Of a stretch of 35,721 bases of DNA, positions 11,801-19,677 are shown one piece after another; position 1 is the first letter of the stretch, and each line of letters opens with the position of its first letter. The DNA is from Anabaenopsis elenkinii CCIBt3563 (GTDB lineage Bacteria; Cyanobacteriota; Cyanobacteriia; Cyanobacteriales; Nostocaceae). Location: contig NZ_CP063311.1 of NCBI RefSeq assembly GCF_015245355.1, forward strand, positions 4,459,348 through 4,495,068, written 5' to 3'. Both the position numbers and the translations under genes were made by a program. A model generated the notes under the pieces. The model did not search any database. It was not told where the DNA came from and worked only from the letters and a program-made list of their open reading frames with translations.

Positions 11801-12997
11801 GTGAATCTACGTCACCTGATTCCCATTTTTGATAGTTCTGTCTCCACCTGGGCCTTAGAAGCCAGGTTAATACGCTCCATCACATTTATCTGGCTATTTG
11901 TGGGATTAATTATCCTATTTTCAGCCTCCTATCCCGTTGCTGAAATGCGCCTAGGAGACGGACTATACTACTTTAAGCGGCAATTAGCCTGGATTTTCTT
12001 TGCCCTGATTGTATTTAACATCATTGTGAATCTCCCCATCCGCAAAATGTTGGGAAATTCTCATTGGTTTATCGCCCTGTTTCTGCTGTTAATCTTCGGG
12101 ACATTGATACCGGGAGTCGGTAAAAAAGCCTTTGATGCAGCGCGTTGGATAGCTATCGGCCCTATTCCCTTACAACCATCAGAATTAATTAAACCCTTCT
12201 TAGTGCTGCAAAGTGCGCGACTATTTGGACAGTGGGAAAAGTTGAGTTGGTCAATACGCTTAAGTTGGTTAGGTGTTTTTTGTCTAGTGCTTTTAGGTAT
12301 CCTCGCCCAGCCTAACTTAAGTACAGCAGCACTTTGTGGTATGACTGTTTGGTTAATTGCTTTAGCGGGGGGACTACCTTACAAATATTTAGGGGGAACA
12401 GCAGCTGGTGGAATACTATTAGCCCTGATGAGTATCAGCATCAAAGAGTATCAGCGCCGCCGTGTGATGTCATTCCTCAACCCTTGGGCTGATGCTACAG
12501 GTGATGGTTACCAACTAGTACAAAGTTTGCTAGCTATAGGTTCTGGTCAAACATCGGGGGTGGGGTTTGGACTTTCTCAGCAAAAGCTATTTTATTTACC
12601 CATCCAGGACACTGATTTTATTTTCTCCATCTTTGCTGAAGAATTTGGCTTTGTTGGTAGTATGGCACTGTTGCTGCTGTTAGGTTTATTCGCCACCCTA
12701 GGATTAATTGTGGCATTAAAGGCCAAGAATATCATTAACCGACTGGTAGCCATTGGCATTACAATTGTAATTATCGGACAATCATTACTACATATTGGCG
12801 TAGCCACAGGTGTATTACCCACCACAGGCTTACCCCTCCCCATGTTTAGCTATGGTGGTAATTCTATTATTTCCAGCCTCATAGGTATAGCTTTACTGAT
12901 TCGGGTAGCCCGTGAGAGTAGTGAAGCAGATGTAGTACCACTGCGTAAACCCCAACCTGGAAAATCTCGCCAGCGTCGGACGTTGCAGAAGAAGTGA
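11801..12997 (+). CDS. ftsW: FtsW, SEDS-family peptidoglycan glycosyltransferase
   Basis: The 398-residue polytopic protein has about ten membrane segments. SEDS motifs are clear: ARWIAIGPIPLQPSELIKP near 114-132, GDGYQLVQSLLAIGSG near 226, LFYLPIQDTDFIFSIFAEEFGFVG near 261-285 (with the conserved aspartate of the extracellular loop) and GLPLPMFSYGGNS near 343. The SQQKLFYLP string favours FtsW over RodA. It polymerises lipid II at the division septum with a class B PBP. MurG, which makes lipid II, is encoded 12 kb away. The start is a GTG with no clear ribosome site, so the N-terminus may be off by some residues. It converges with the GNAT gene, five bases away. Confidence 0.9.
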   Translation: MNLRHLIPIFDSSVSTWALEARLIRSITFIWLFVGLIILFSASYPVAEMRLGDGLYYFKRQLAWIFFALIVFNIIVNLPIRKMLGNSHWFIALFLLLIFGTLIPGVGKKAFDAARWIAIGPIPLQPSELIKPFLVLQSARLFGQWEKLSWSIRLSWLGVFCLVLLGILAQPNLSTAALCGMTVWLIALAGGLPYKYLGGTAAGGILLALMSISIKEYQRRRVMSFLNPWADATGDGYQLVQSLLAIGSGQTSGVGFGLSQQKLFYLPIQDTDFIFSIFAEEFGFVGSMALLLLLGLFATLGLIVALKAKNIINRLVAIGITIVIIGQSLLHIGVATGVLPTTGLPLPMFSYGGNSIISSLIGIALLIRVARESSEADVVPLRKPQPGKSRQRRTLQKK

Positions 12998-13002
12998 ACT
13001 AC

Positions 13003-13488
13003 TTAAATTCGTAGTCCCATAATCATTAAATCCCGTTCTATACCATCAAGTTCTGCAACTTGGGGCAAATATCCCCATTGTTTGAACCCAAATTTACTAA
13101 ACAGGTTCAAACTAGGTTGATTATGGGCAAAAATGAACCCTAAAAGCGTTTTTAGTCCTAAGTTTGGACTTTCTTTAATGGCTCGGTCTAGGAGTTGTCC
13201 TCCTAAACCACATCTATGCACAGAAGGGGAAAGATAAATACTAATTTCGGCTGTGGAATCATAAGCCGGTCGTCCATAAAATGATTTAAAACTCAGCCAC
13301 CCCACAACTATCCCTTCTACTTCTATCACCCAAATTGGTCTGCGTAAACATCGCCCTCGAAACCAAGCTAGGCGACTTTCCACAGAAACTGGTTCTAAAT
13401 CAGCTGTTGCTGTGCGGCTGGGAATTGCTGCATTATAAATTGCTACTATTGCGGGTAAATCATTGATATTCGCATGGCGGATGGTCAT
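13003..13488 (-). CDS. GNAT N-acetyltransferase, phosphinothricin-acetyltransferase-like
   Basis: The 161 residues start MTIRHANINDLPAIVAIYNAAI and contain the acetyl-CoA-binding turn VHRCGLGGQLLDRAI near 90-105, which is the Q/RxxGxG/A signature of GNAT enzymes. The late NQPSLNLFSKFGF is also typical. Members resemble PAT/Bar-type amine acetyltransferases, but the natural substrate is unknown. Only 11 bases separate its ATG from a MITE end at 13500, so its original upstream region has been replaced. No Shine-Dalgarno sequence is visible, so expression may be weak or driven from mobile DNA. Confidence 0.85.
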   Translation of the reverse strand: MTIRHANINDLPAIVAIYNAAIPSRTATADLEPVSVESRLAWFRGRCLRRPIWVIEVEGIVVGWLSFKSFYGRPAYDSTAEISIYLSPSVHRCGLGGQLLDRAIKESPNLGLKTLLGFIFAHNQPSLNLFSKFGFKQWGYLPQVAELDGIERDLMIMGLRI

Positions 13489-13499
13489 GGTTACTTTGA

Positions 13500-13523
13500 G
13501 AGGATGTTTGATAGGTTTTCCAC
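13500..13523 (-). mobile_element. Solo MITE end (same family as 31527-35544)
   Basis: Read on the plus strand, GAGGATGTTTGATAGGTTTT and the next bases match the reverse complement of the right end of the downstream MITEs at all but two of about 25 positions. The outer flank is TGA (plus strand), a TNA trinucleotide like the flanks of the other copies. Only the end remains; directly inside it tnpB coding sequence begins. Confidence 0.7.
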
Positions 13524-14302
13524 TGTTTAACTCGTTCCTTTAATTTAGCTGTTGGTATTTGTACAAAAGATTGAGTTGTTTTACCCAACTTTGCTTCTTG
13601 TCTCTGTCCTTGATTCCACCCAAAAACAACTGTACCAATTTTGTATTTAATGCAGTAGTCAACAACTAATCTAGCTGCTTTATTTACAGCATCTCTCACT
13701 TGTCGGTTACGCTTTTCTGTGATGTGGGCTAGTTCTTCATCCCAGTATCCTTGTGGTTTACCTTCCTTTAAGGTAGCAACACGTTTGTTATACCATTGGT
13801 TAAGAGATTTAATTTTGCGTCCATCAACAATAAAACTAGTTCCAGCATTAGAAACACAGCTTAACCAGTTGTTGATGCCGGGGTCAATAGCTAGAGCATA
13901 CTGAGGATTAAAATTAATTTTTGGTGATGACTTTTGCTCATAGACAAATTCAGCATAAAAGCATCGGTTTCTTGGTAGTATTCTTAATTCCTTAATATCT
14001 GCAAACTTCAGGTTTGAAGGCATTGGCAGCAAGAAACTATCAAGTTTAAACCAACGTTTAACAGTACTACCCAGCGGTATTTTTATATGATCACCAACAA
14101 GCTTCAATGCTTGCTTTGGGTAGGTCACAAGTGAATACCCTGCACCTTTACGATATTTCGGCAGCTTGGGCTTAAAATGCAATTCACCTTTGCTGTACTT
14201 CTTATCTAATTCTTTAAAAGACTTAAATGATTCTGCTACAGACCTCAAAATTTGTTGTGCTGCTTGAGAGTGCAAAACTTGATAATGTTTATTGGTCTTA
14301 TA
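13524..14302 (-). pseudogene. IS200/IS605-family TnpB fragment, broken at both ends
   Basis: The open frame encodes about 260 residues of a TnpB RNA-guided nuclease. It starts in the middle helical part (YKTNKHYQVLHSQAAQQIL), passes the RuvC-I motif ALAIDPGINNW, and stops being TnpB-like at AKLKERVKQ. The zinc-finger and RuvC-III part is missing, replaced by the MITE end; the apparent extension into the GNAT gene is out of frame with it. The N-terminal part is missing because a group II intron fragment adjoins it. The usual RuvC-II glutamate motif is replaced by VVFGWNQGQRQ, as in TnpBs with a shifted catalytic site. It cannot be a functional nuclease. Confidence 0.85.
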
Positions 14303-14317
14303 ATTAAACTAAGCCGG

Positions 14318-14793
14318 TCAGTCACCTGACCGACTCGTCTTCAGAACCGTACGTGAGACTTTCACCTCATACGGCTCCTCAGTGATATGGTTCTTGTCAT
14401 GAATACCTGTAAGACTTCCATCGCTGGTTGTCTTCTTGTCGTGGCAATGTCTGTGTAATAGTTGTAGGTTTTTGTATTCATCTTTTCCACCTTTAGATAA
14501 GGGTAAGATGTGGTCAACTTCCATTACATCACCTTCCCTAAAGTAATGCCCACATTCTGGACATTTACCCTTTTGCCTTTTAAGTAGTGTCGCTATTCTT
14601 TTATTGGCTTCGGGATGGTTTGCCATTCTTGAACTCCAATATACCCAATTACCATCGAATGGTGAGGCATTTCCTTTAACCTTAACATGACGTACAATAG
14701 GAGTTTCTGGGTGTTTGTGTAGTTTGATGAACTTATCGTCCTTCTTAACTGCAAATTCCCAGTTATTTTCACCGATTGTATGCCAGTATTTAG
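14318..14793 (-). pseudogene. Group II intron-encoded protein, C-terminal fragment with HNH endonuclease
   Basis: The frame opens upstream at about KYWHTIGENNWEF and continues ETPIVRHVKVKGNASPFDGN...VYWSSR, the conserved tail of cyanobacterial intron reverse transcriptases, into an HNH nuclease. Zinc ligands appear as CPECGHYF and LHRHCHDKK, and the catalytic string is EVDHILPLSKGG. The ATG at 14626 is internal. The reading frame runs on through domain V, as is usual in this intron class. The reverse-transcriptase and maturase domains are missing, so it is a dead fragment, although the HNH part alone could still fold if translated. Confidence 0.88.
14344..14377 (-). ncRNA. Group II intron domain V
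   Basis: On the minus strand the 34 bases run GAGCCGTATGAGGTGAAAGT and then CTCACGTACGGTTC, the classic catalytic hairpin: outer stem GAGCCGTA/TACGGTTC, inner stem GAG/CTC and a GAAA tetraloop region. It is followed by a domain VI stem (GTCGGTCAG with CTGACCGGC). Domain V appears intact, but the intron lacks its 5' domains and cannot self-splice. Confidence 0.92.
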
Positions 14794-14797
14794 GTGA

Positions 14798-14985
14798 TGA
14801 TGGTTTTAAATCCTAATATCTCTTTGTTAGTACTTAATCCTGAGTTGTATTTACCAACTGGGTGTTGTCTAACGCGGAGAAGAAATAAACTTTATTTATA
14901 TGCTGCTCAAAAAGATAAAACTATCACTGCTTTGATTGAAGATTGGATTGATAACCTAAAACTCGAAGGGGACACAGCAGGCTGA
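14798..14985 (+). pseudogene. Ribbon-helix-helix-like small protein, probable 5'-truncated remnant
   Basis: The plus-strand open frame ends KLYLYAAQKDKTITALIEDW and IDNLK, which fits a CopG/ribbon-helix-helix fold: a strand with alternating residues, then KDKTITALIEDWID as helix A. Nothing recognisable precedes RRRNKL, and the frame begins at the broken edge of the intron fragment. I take it as the surviving 3' part of a small DNA-binding protein, possibly an antitoxin or an accessory protein of an IS200/IS605 element. A hairpin overlaps its stop. Confidence 0.45.
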
Positions 14986-15117
14986 AGCCTGATGTGTCGC
15001 GTTTCATCCCCTGTCTAAAGCACGAAGTACGCAACTGCGTTGCTGCTTCTCAGGGGCTTTCACGCTCCCGCCAAGTTCCGGTAAGGTTCCGTTACGGTGC
15101 GGGCGCGTAGCGCCCGC
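14971..15117. repeat. IS200/IS605-like end hairpins and palindromic repeats
   Basis: GACAC...AGGC...GCCT...GTGTC (14971-14998) forms a hairpin. CATCCCCTG ... CAGGGGCTTTCACGC (15006-15065) resembles the subterminal hairpin of cyanobacterial IS200/IS605 elements, with a small inserted repeat (GCAACTGCGTTGC at 15031-15043) in its loop. GCGGGCGC GTA GCGCCCGC (15099-15117) is a perfect palindrome of a class dispersed in Nostocales. No transposase frame is attached. The region 14986-15270 holds no gene. Confidence 0.5.
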
Positions 15118-15270
15118 AAACTTGAGGCGATCTGCTTGCAGCAGCGCTTCGCTATCCCATGATTCATACTTGGATTCAGCAACGCCAAATAAACTATATA
15201 ATATTTGCAGAAATTACTCCCCCTGCAACAGTCTTTAATAATTTGCACTCATTAAGTAGCGAGGAATGCC

Positions 15271-15966
15271 ATGACAAATTCGGAGTCTCTGCTTTCCAAT
15301 TATCAAGCATTGGTGCAAAATCATGCCAGCCAATTTGACCCAGAGATTGCATCTCTACAACAACTAGTACAGGCACGAATGCAAGAAATTCGTCATTCTG
15401 AACAAGTACTTTTGGAAGCACAGGTAATAGAACTGAAACGCATCACTGATGCCCTGGCTACAGATGCTCGTTGTTGCCTACCAACACCGGAATTGAAGGC
15501 ATTTGTGCAGGAGTTGAAACAGAACAAAAGCAATAACTGGTACACTCGGCAATCTGAAACTATCATCCCAGAAGACCCAACTACCTGGTTATTGGCAACA
15601 CTTGAACTACCAATAGGTATAAGCAATTATCAAACTCTGGAAGACCCTGACGCCTATGATGACGAACGCACCCATATCTTGTACAGCTATTCTCTGTCTT
15701 TAAAGTTAGGCGATACGGAATATCGCATTGAAGTGCCTTACAAACGTATCTACAACCTCAATGAATCCACAGAGTCTTCTTTGAAAGAACAAATTGACTA
15801 CTATATCTCAGGTGATGTGGAGGGTTTGTTGAGAGAGATAAATTATCCAGAAGCCGAAACAAACCAGTTGGCTCAGGAATTAAGCATCTTGGTGGGGTAT
15901 GTCACAAAACTGTTTGCCCTTAAGCCCAGAACAGCAAGCTTTGAATATATATCAACACAGCAGTAA
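15271..15966 (+). CDS. Hypothetical protein, soluble, unknown function
   Basis: I do not recognise this 231-residue protein. It is acidic, has no signal peptide or membrane segment, and has a helical N-terminal third (residues 1-75, probable coiled coil: SLQQLVQARMQEIRHSEQVL). A mixed strand-rich middle follows (DPTTWLLATLELPIG..., SLSLKLGDTEYRIEVPYKR), then a helical end. GAGGAA seven bases before the ATG is a good ribosome site, which supports the start. It lies between two IS200/IS605-like ends with the next gene, so it may be part of a small accessory islet. Confidence 0.7.
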   Translation: MTNSESLLSNYQALVQNHASQFDPEIASLQQLVQARMQEIRHSEQVLLEAQVIELKRITDALATDARCCLPTPELKAFVQELKQNKSNNWYTRQSETIIPEDPTTWLLATLELPIGISNYQTLEDPDAYDDERTHILYSYSLSLKLGDTEYRIEVPYKRIYNLNESTESSLKEQIDYYISGDVEGLLREINYPEAETNQLAQELSILVGYVTKLFALKPRTASFEYISTQQ

Positions 15967-16113
15967 TCTCCTATTACCTCATTCCCTGATCAAATTGAAT
16001 TTGTACACTCTCTTATGAGTGGAAGGCACGCCCGTGGACAAAAAGTAGCCGTCTACCTTGGTGGAAGCTGGAAATAAATAATAATTGTATAAGTTTTATG
16101 GAGCAAGACTGTG

Positions 16114-16923
16114 ATGGAGTTATATCTGAGTTTGTCTGCTTATGGCGGAGTGCCAACCCGTGAAGCTTTGACGGTGTTTTGCCAAGCAGGTATTCGCCAT
16201 GTTGAACTGGCAATCGGACCTCGACCTGATGCTGATGCAGTGCAGGCAATTCAAGATTTTCAGCAACAAGGAATGGTCTATCGATCGCACCATGCCTTCG
16301 TTTGGGGGGAGCGCCACCAAACCTTCAATCTAGCGCAACCCCAAGACTGGAAATATTTCCAGCGCATGACAGACTGGTTAGCTGATTTAGATATTACAGC
16401 TTACTCTGTGCATGGAGGACATTTCCCCATCGGCACAGAACGCGCCCAAGCTTATGCTAACTTTCTCGAAAACGTCCATCACCTCCACCAACTTTGCCAA
16501 ACGCGGGGGATTGTTCTTGGTGTGGAAACCATGTATCCAACCTTACCCACTAGCGGTAAGCAGTACCTTTTAGACAATGCTTGGGAAGTTGCCGAGTTTT
16601 GTCACGATGCCCCCCAAATTAAAATAGTTGTTGACTTAGCACACCTCAACATCTGGCAACACGACAGCTTACCAGCAAAGCTGCAATGGTTGAAACTGCC
16701 ATCAGAGCGACTTTTGGAGATTCATATCTCTGACAATGATGGGCGGCAGGACATCCATTCTCCGATTACACCTCATACTTGGTGGGTATCGCAGATTACT
16801 CAATTTCCACACGGAGTTCCCATTGTGCTAGAGAGCCGATTGAATCGGTTACCTGTCTCGGTGGTGCGGCAAGAGTACATACACGTGCAGCGCCTTGTCG
16901 CTAACATCGGATTGTTGCCCTGA
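16114..16923 (+). CDS. Sugar phosphate isomerase/epimerase-like TIM-barrel protein
   Basis: The 269 residues have the xylose-isomerase-like (AP endonuclease 2) TIM-barrel fold. The metal-binding set typical of the family is present: E138 in GVETMY, D174 and H177 in VVDLAHLNIW, H204 in EIHISDNDG and E240 in VLESR. Early strands read HVELAIGPRPDADA and YRSHHAFVWG. It is probably a metal-dependent isomerase or epimerase; the substrate is unknown. The GTG at 16111 directly precedes an ATG at 16114; the GGAG at about 16100 fits the ATG better. It follows the hypothetical gene after about 145 bases on the same strand and may be co-transcribed with it. Confidence 0.8.
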   Translation: MELYLSLSAYGGVPTREALTVFCQAGIRHVELAIGPRPDADAVQAIQDFQQQGMVYRSHHAFVWGERHQTFNLAQPQDWKYFQRMTDWLADLDITAYSVHGGHFPIGTERAQAYANFLENVHHLHQLCQTRGIVLGVETMYPTLPTSGKQYLLDNAWEVAEFCHDAPQIKIVVDLAHLNIWQHDSLPAKLQWLKLPSERLLEIHISDNDGRQDIHSPITPHTWWVSQITQFPHGVPIVLESRLNRLPVSVVRQEYIHVQRLVANIGLLP

Positions 16924-17255
16924 TTAGATTCGCTTAACATTTTTGCCTTCTCACTCACCTGAATTGCAATCCGCACAGACGTTTTGACACTCCCCACGGC
17001 TAGAAGCCGGGGGATTCTTGCTTCACGGGGATTCCAATGAATTTACCCGCGCTAACGCGCCGCTCCGCTAACTGCAAGCATCTTGACCGTGTGCCCCACG
17101 GCTGCAAGTTTGCGGCTAAATGGTTGTTTTACTCGCTTTGACGATTATATCACTGTGGCTAAAGCCAGTCAATCGTTCTAATGCGACTAAAGTCGCTAGC
17201 GCACTACACCCCCATAGTTAGAAACCAGGGGCACTGTGCGCGTTTTCTGGTAGAC
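16924..17255. mobile_element. IS200/IS605-like end remnant and intergenic debris
   Basis: No gene is present in these 332 bp. CCCC A CGGCT AGA AGCCG GGGG (16992-17013), preceded by TTGACACT and followed by ATTCTTGC, is a typical subterminal hairpin of cyanobacterial IS200/IS605 elements. Further short palindromes follow (CGCGCTAACGCG, TGGCTAAAGCCA, GCGACTAAAGTCGC). No transposase frame remains. It may be a decayed element or a domesticated repeat. Confidence 0.5.
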
Positions 17256-18908
17256 CTAAGAACGAGCTAATAAGGGAGCGGATGCTAGTAAGGTTTGAGT
17301 GTAGGGATGTTGAGGATTGGTAAATATTTCCTTTGTACTACCCAGTTCTACAATTTTACCACTATGCATAACGGCAATGCGATGGCACAAAAACCGCGCT
17401 AACCACAAATCATGAGTAATAAACAAATAGGTTAATTTAAATTCTGCCTTTAATTCTAACATCAAATCCAGCACTTGAGACTGTACACTAGCATCTAACA
17501 TACTCACAGGTTCATCACAGATTAACAGTTGGGGACGAGTAATTAAAGCTCTAGCGATCGCGACTCGTTGCTGTTGTCCCCCGGATAAATCTGATGGATA
17601 ACGTTGATAATAAAGTTCTGGCGGTGTTAATCCCACTTTTTCCAGCATCCATAACACTTGTGATTTTGCTTTTTGTGCATCAGCTAGCTGATGGATAAAT
17701 AAGGGGTCAGCGATGCTTTGTCCCACTGTCATTACAGGATTCAGACAAGCATGGGGGTCTTGAAAAATCATCTGCATTTGTCGCCGTGAAACCCGCATTT
17801 TCCTGCGTGATAAACGCCTTAAATCCTGTCCTAAAAATTCCACCTTCCCAGATGTGGGACGAATCAGCTGTAAGATTGTCCGGGATAGTGTACTTTTACC
17901 ACAACCTGATTCCCCAACTAAACCGAAAATCTCCCCAGGATACAGTTCTAAGTTAACCCCATCTACGGCTTTAATTGTTTCCCTTGGTTTGTTGAATAAT
18001 CTTTGAATAAAATTCGGTTCTATAGTATAGTGCTGCTTCAGTTGTGTAATCTGCAAGATTGGTGATGGCGAAGCTTCCCCACTTGCTGGTACAGAAGCCA
18101 TAGTTTCTGTATCTATACTTTGAATATGTAAAGCTGCTTGGAATAGCGATCGCGTGTATTCATGTTGGGGTTGTCTCAATATAGTTTCCGTCGCCCCCAT
18201 TTCCACCATTTTACCTTGATACATTACACCCAAGCGATGGCAATACTCCGCCACCAGAGCCAAATCGTGAGAAATCAGCAACAAGGCCATATTTTCCTGA
18301 GTGCATAGACGGGTTAATTCTTGGAGAATCTGGGCTGAGACGGTAACATCTAAACTAGTGGTGGGTTCATCAGCGATAATCAACTTGGGATTGAGCAGTA
18401 AAGCCAAAGCAATGGCTACCCGTTGACGCATTCCACCGCTAAACTCATGGGGGTACTGATCCCAACGACTTCCAGGAATTTTGACTTTTTCTAAAGTGGC
18501 GATCGCTCGTGCTTTGGCTTCCCTAGGTGATAATTTTGGTAAATGGGCTTGTAGGGTTTCCATGCAATGATCACCAATGGTCATTAATGGGTCAAGGCGT
18601 GTCATGGGATCTTGAAAAATCAAAGCCAGGGACTCACCCCGAAATTTCCGCAATTCATTAGGCATTAAATTAAACACTGATTTGCCCTGAAATCTCACCT
18701 GGCCTTGAATAGGACTATCCGGGGGTAACAAGCCCATTGCAGCCCTTCCCAGAGTCGATTTACCACACCCAGACTCACCCACCAAACCCATTCTTTCCCC
18801 TGATTGTAAGGTGAAAGATACATCATCAACTGCCCAATTTACTGGCTCCTCATTACTTTGAGGATAAGCCACACGGAGATTTTCAATGGTAAATAAAGCT
18901 TCGCTCAT
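17256..18908 (-). CDS. ABC transporter ATP-binding protein with two ATPase domains (peptide/nickel type, DppD-DppF fusion)
   Basis: The 550 residues hold two complete ABC ATPases. The first has Walker A GESGCGKST at 44-52, signature FSGGMRQRVAIA, Walker B LIIADEPTTSLD and H-loop ISHD. The second repeats GESGCGKST near 330-340, LSGGQQQRVAIARA, LLICDEPVSMLD and ITHD. The order and the DPxTRLDPLMTIGDH and QDPHACLNPVMTVGQ motifs are those of dipeptide/oligopeptide/glutathione importers (DppD+DppF, GsiA, YejF). It should energise import through inner-membrane permeases and a binding protein, but none is encoded nearby, which is common for cyanobacterial dispersed transporters. All catalytic motifs are intact. 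Confidence 0.92.
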   Translation of the reverse strand: MSEALFTIENLRVAYPQSNEEPVNWAVDDVSFTLQSGERMGLVGESGCGKSTLGRAAMGLLPPDSPIQGQVRFQGKSVFNLMPNELRKFRGESLALIFQDPMTRLDPLMTIGDHCMETLQAHLPKLSPREAKARAIATLEKVKIPGSRWDQYPHEFSGGMRQRVAIALALLLNPKLIIADEPTTSLDVTVSAQILQELTRLCTQENMALLLISHDLALVAEYCHRLGVMYQGKMVEMGATETILRQPQHEYTRSLFQAALHIQSIDTETMASVPASGEASPSPILQITQLKQHYTIEPNFIQRLFNKPRETIKAVDGVNLELYPGEIFGLVGESGCGKSTLSRTILQLIRPTSGKVEFLGQDLRRLSRRKMRVSRRQMQMIFQDPHACLNPVMTVGQSIADPLFIHQLADAQKAKSQVLWMLEKVGLTPPELYYQRYPSDLSGGQQQRVAIARALITRPQLLICDEPVSMLDASVQSQVLDLMLELKAEFKLTYLFITHDLWLARFLCHRIAVMHSGKIVELGSTKEIFTNPQHPYTQTLLASAPLLARS

Positions 18909-19053
18909 TTAATTTGTGTTATCAGGATGTTTTTGAAACTCACCCCTATACCTTCTGGGAAATTCCTGGTTGGGGAAATTGTTACCAAAATAACTGTCAA
19001 TTTTCCCACAAATATGAGATCATGTCAGGAGTAGAGCAAAAGGTAAAGAATTG

Positions 19054-19404
19054 TTATGTTTCCCCCTCTGGTGGTTGCACAATAGCCTCACAGTATTGCA
19101 TGAGAGTATGCAAGCGATCGCGAATCAACTTCAGTCTCTCATTAGTCGTGGATGCTTGCCGTGCTCCTTGGAGGAACATGACATCAATTTCCAACAGGCG
19201 CAACTGCTTACTGATCTCCGTCTGATATGACTGTACCCGGTAACCGCCATCAGGTAAAGGTATAATCTCCTGGCGAAACACCTGCTGTAACAAAGCCACA
19301 CCCTTTCGCAGTTGGGTTACATTCACCGGGGTGACACAGCTATCAGAGCGTATTTGCTCTAGCAAAGTTGCGAGTGTCTGATATTTCTCAAGATTTAGAG
19401 ACAT
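19054..19404 (-). CDS. patD: PatD-like small protein (possible heterocyst frequency control)
   Basis: The 116-residue, mostly helical soluble protein starts MSLNLEKYQTLATLLEQIRS and has a well-ordered middle QTEISKQLRLLEIDVMFLQG ARQAST. From memory this resembles the PatD family, an NtcA-regulated protein that limits heterocyst frequency in Anabaena. The recognition rests on recall and not on a search, so the name is tentative. No NtcA site of the GTAN8TAC form was found by eye in the 270 bases upstream. It is transcribed away from the (p)ppGpp synthetase gene. Confidence 0.5.
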   Translation of the reverse strand: MSLNLEKYQTLATLLEQIRSDSCVTPVNVTQLRKGVALLQQVFRQEIIPLPDGGYRVQSYQTEISKQLRLLEIDVMFLQGARQASTTNERLKLIRDRLHTLMQYCEAIVQPPEGET

Positions 19405-19677
19405 TCAATGCTATTTAAGATAGTATTAGTTTCAATAAATTATCTTTTAAAATAAACTTTCTCAACTTCTGATGACAAACTGCAGTGCCTCAACTCATGC
19501 TTTGAGGTTTTGCCATAATATAGATTTATGATTCCTGTATGGATAATTACCACAGGCAACTAGAAAATCATCCTCATTTTTCTTCTGAACTGTTGCAGAT
19601 AGGATTTTCCGTCCCTCCTGCTACCCATAATCTTCATCCAGTGACTTGTCTACTGATCACGTTTAATCCCTAATTGT
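19405..19677. promoter_or_regulatory. Divergent intergenic region between PatD-like gene and rel
   Basis: These 273 bases separate two divergent genes and must hold both promoters. A small inverted repeat, CCTCAA...TTGAGG (about 19487-19507), is the only structure noticed. No ribosome site precedes the ATG at 19678. Confidence 0.4.

Larger units (their letters stand above)
14303..14797 (-). mobile_element. 5'-truncated group II intron, 3' portion only
   Basis: This about 495-bp segment holds the C-terminal part of an intron-encoded protein, then domain V and a domain VI hairpin (14313-14334) and a 3' end near TTTAAT. Right after that end the minus-strand sequence continues as in-frame tnpB, so the intron had inserted into tnpB. 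Domains I-III and the reverse transcriptase are absent. The left limit near 14797 is where similarity to the maturase stops, by eye. Loss of the 5' part is typical of incomplete reverse transcription during retrohoming, though a later deletion is also possible. Confidence 0.85.

Noticed and set aside
13460..13523. Apparent extension of tnpB into the GNAT gene
   Set aside because: The residues after KERVKQ come from the MITE end and the out-of-frame GNAT start, not from TnpB.
18914..19225. 103-residue plus-strand frame upstream of rel
   Set aside because: It overlaps the PatD-like gene on the other strand and has no motif or ribosome site.
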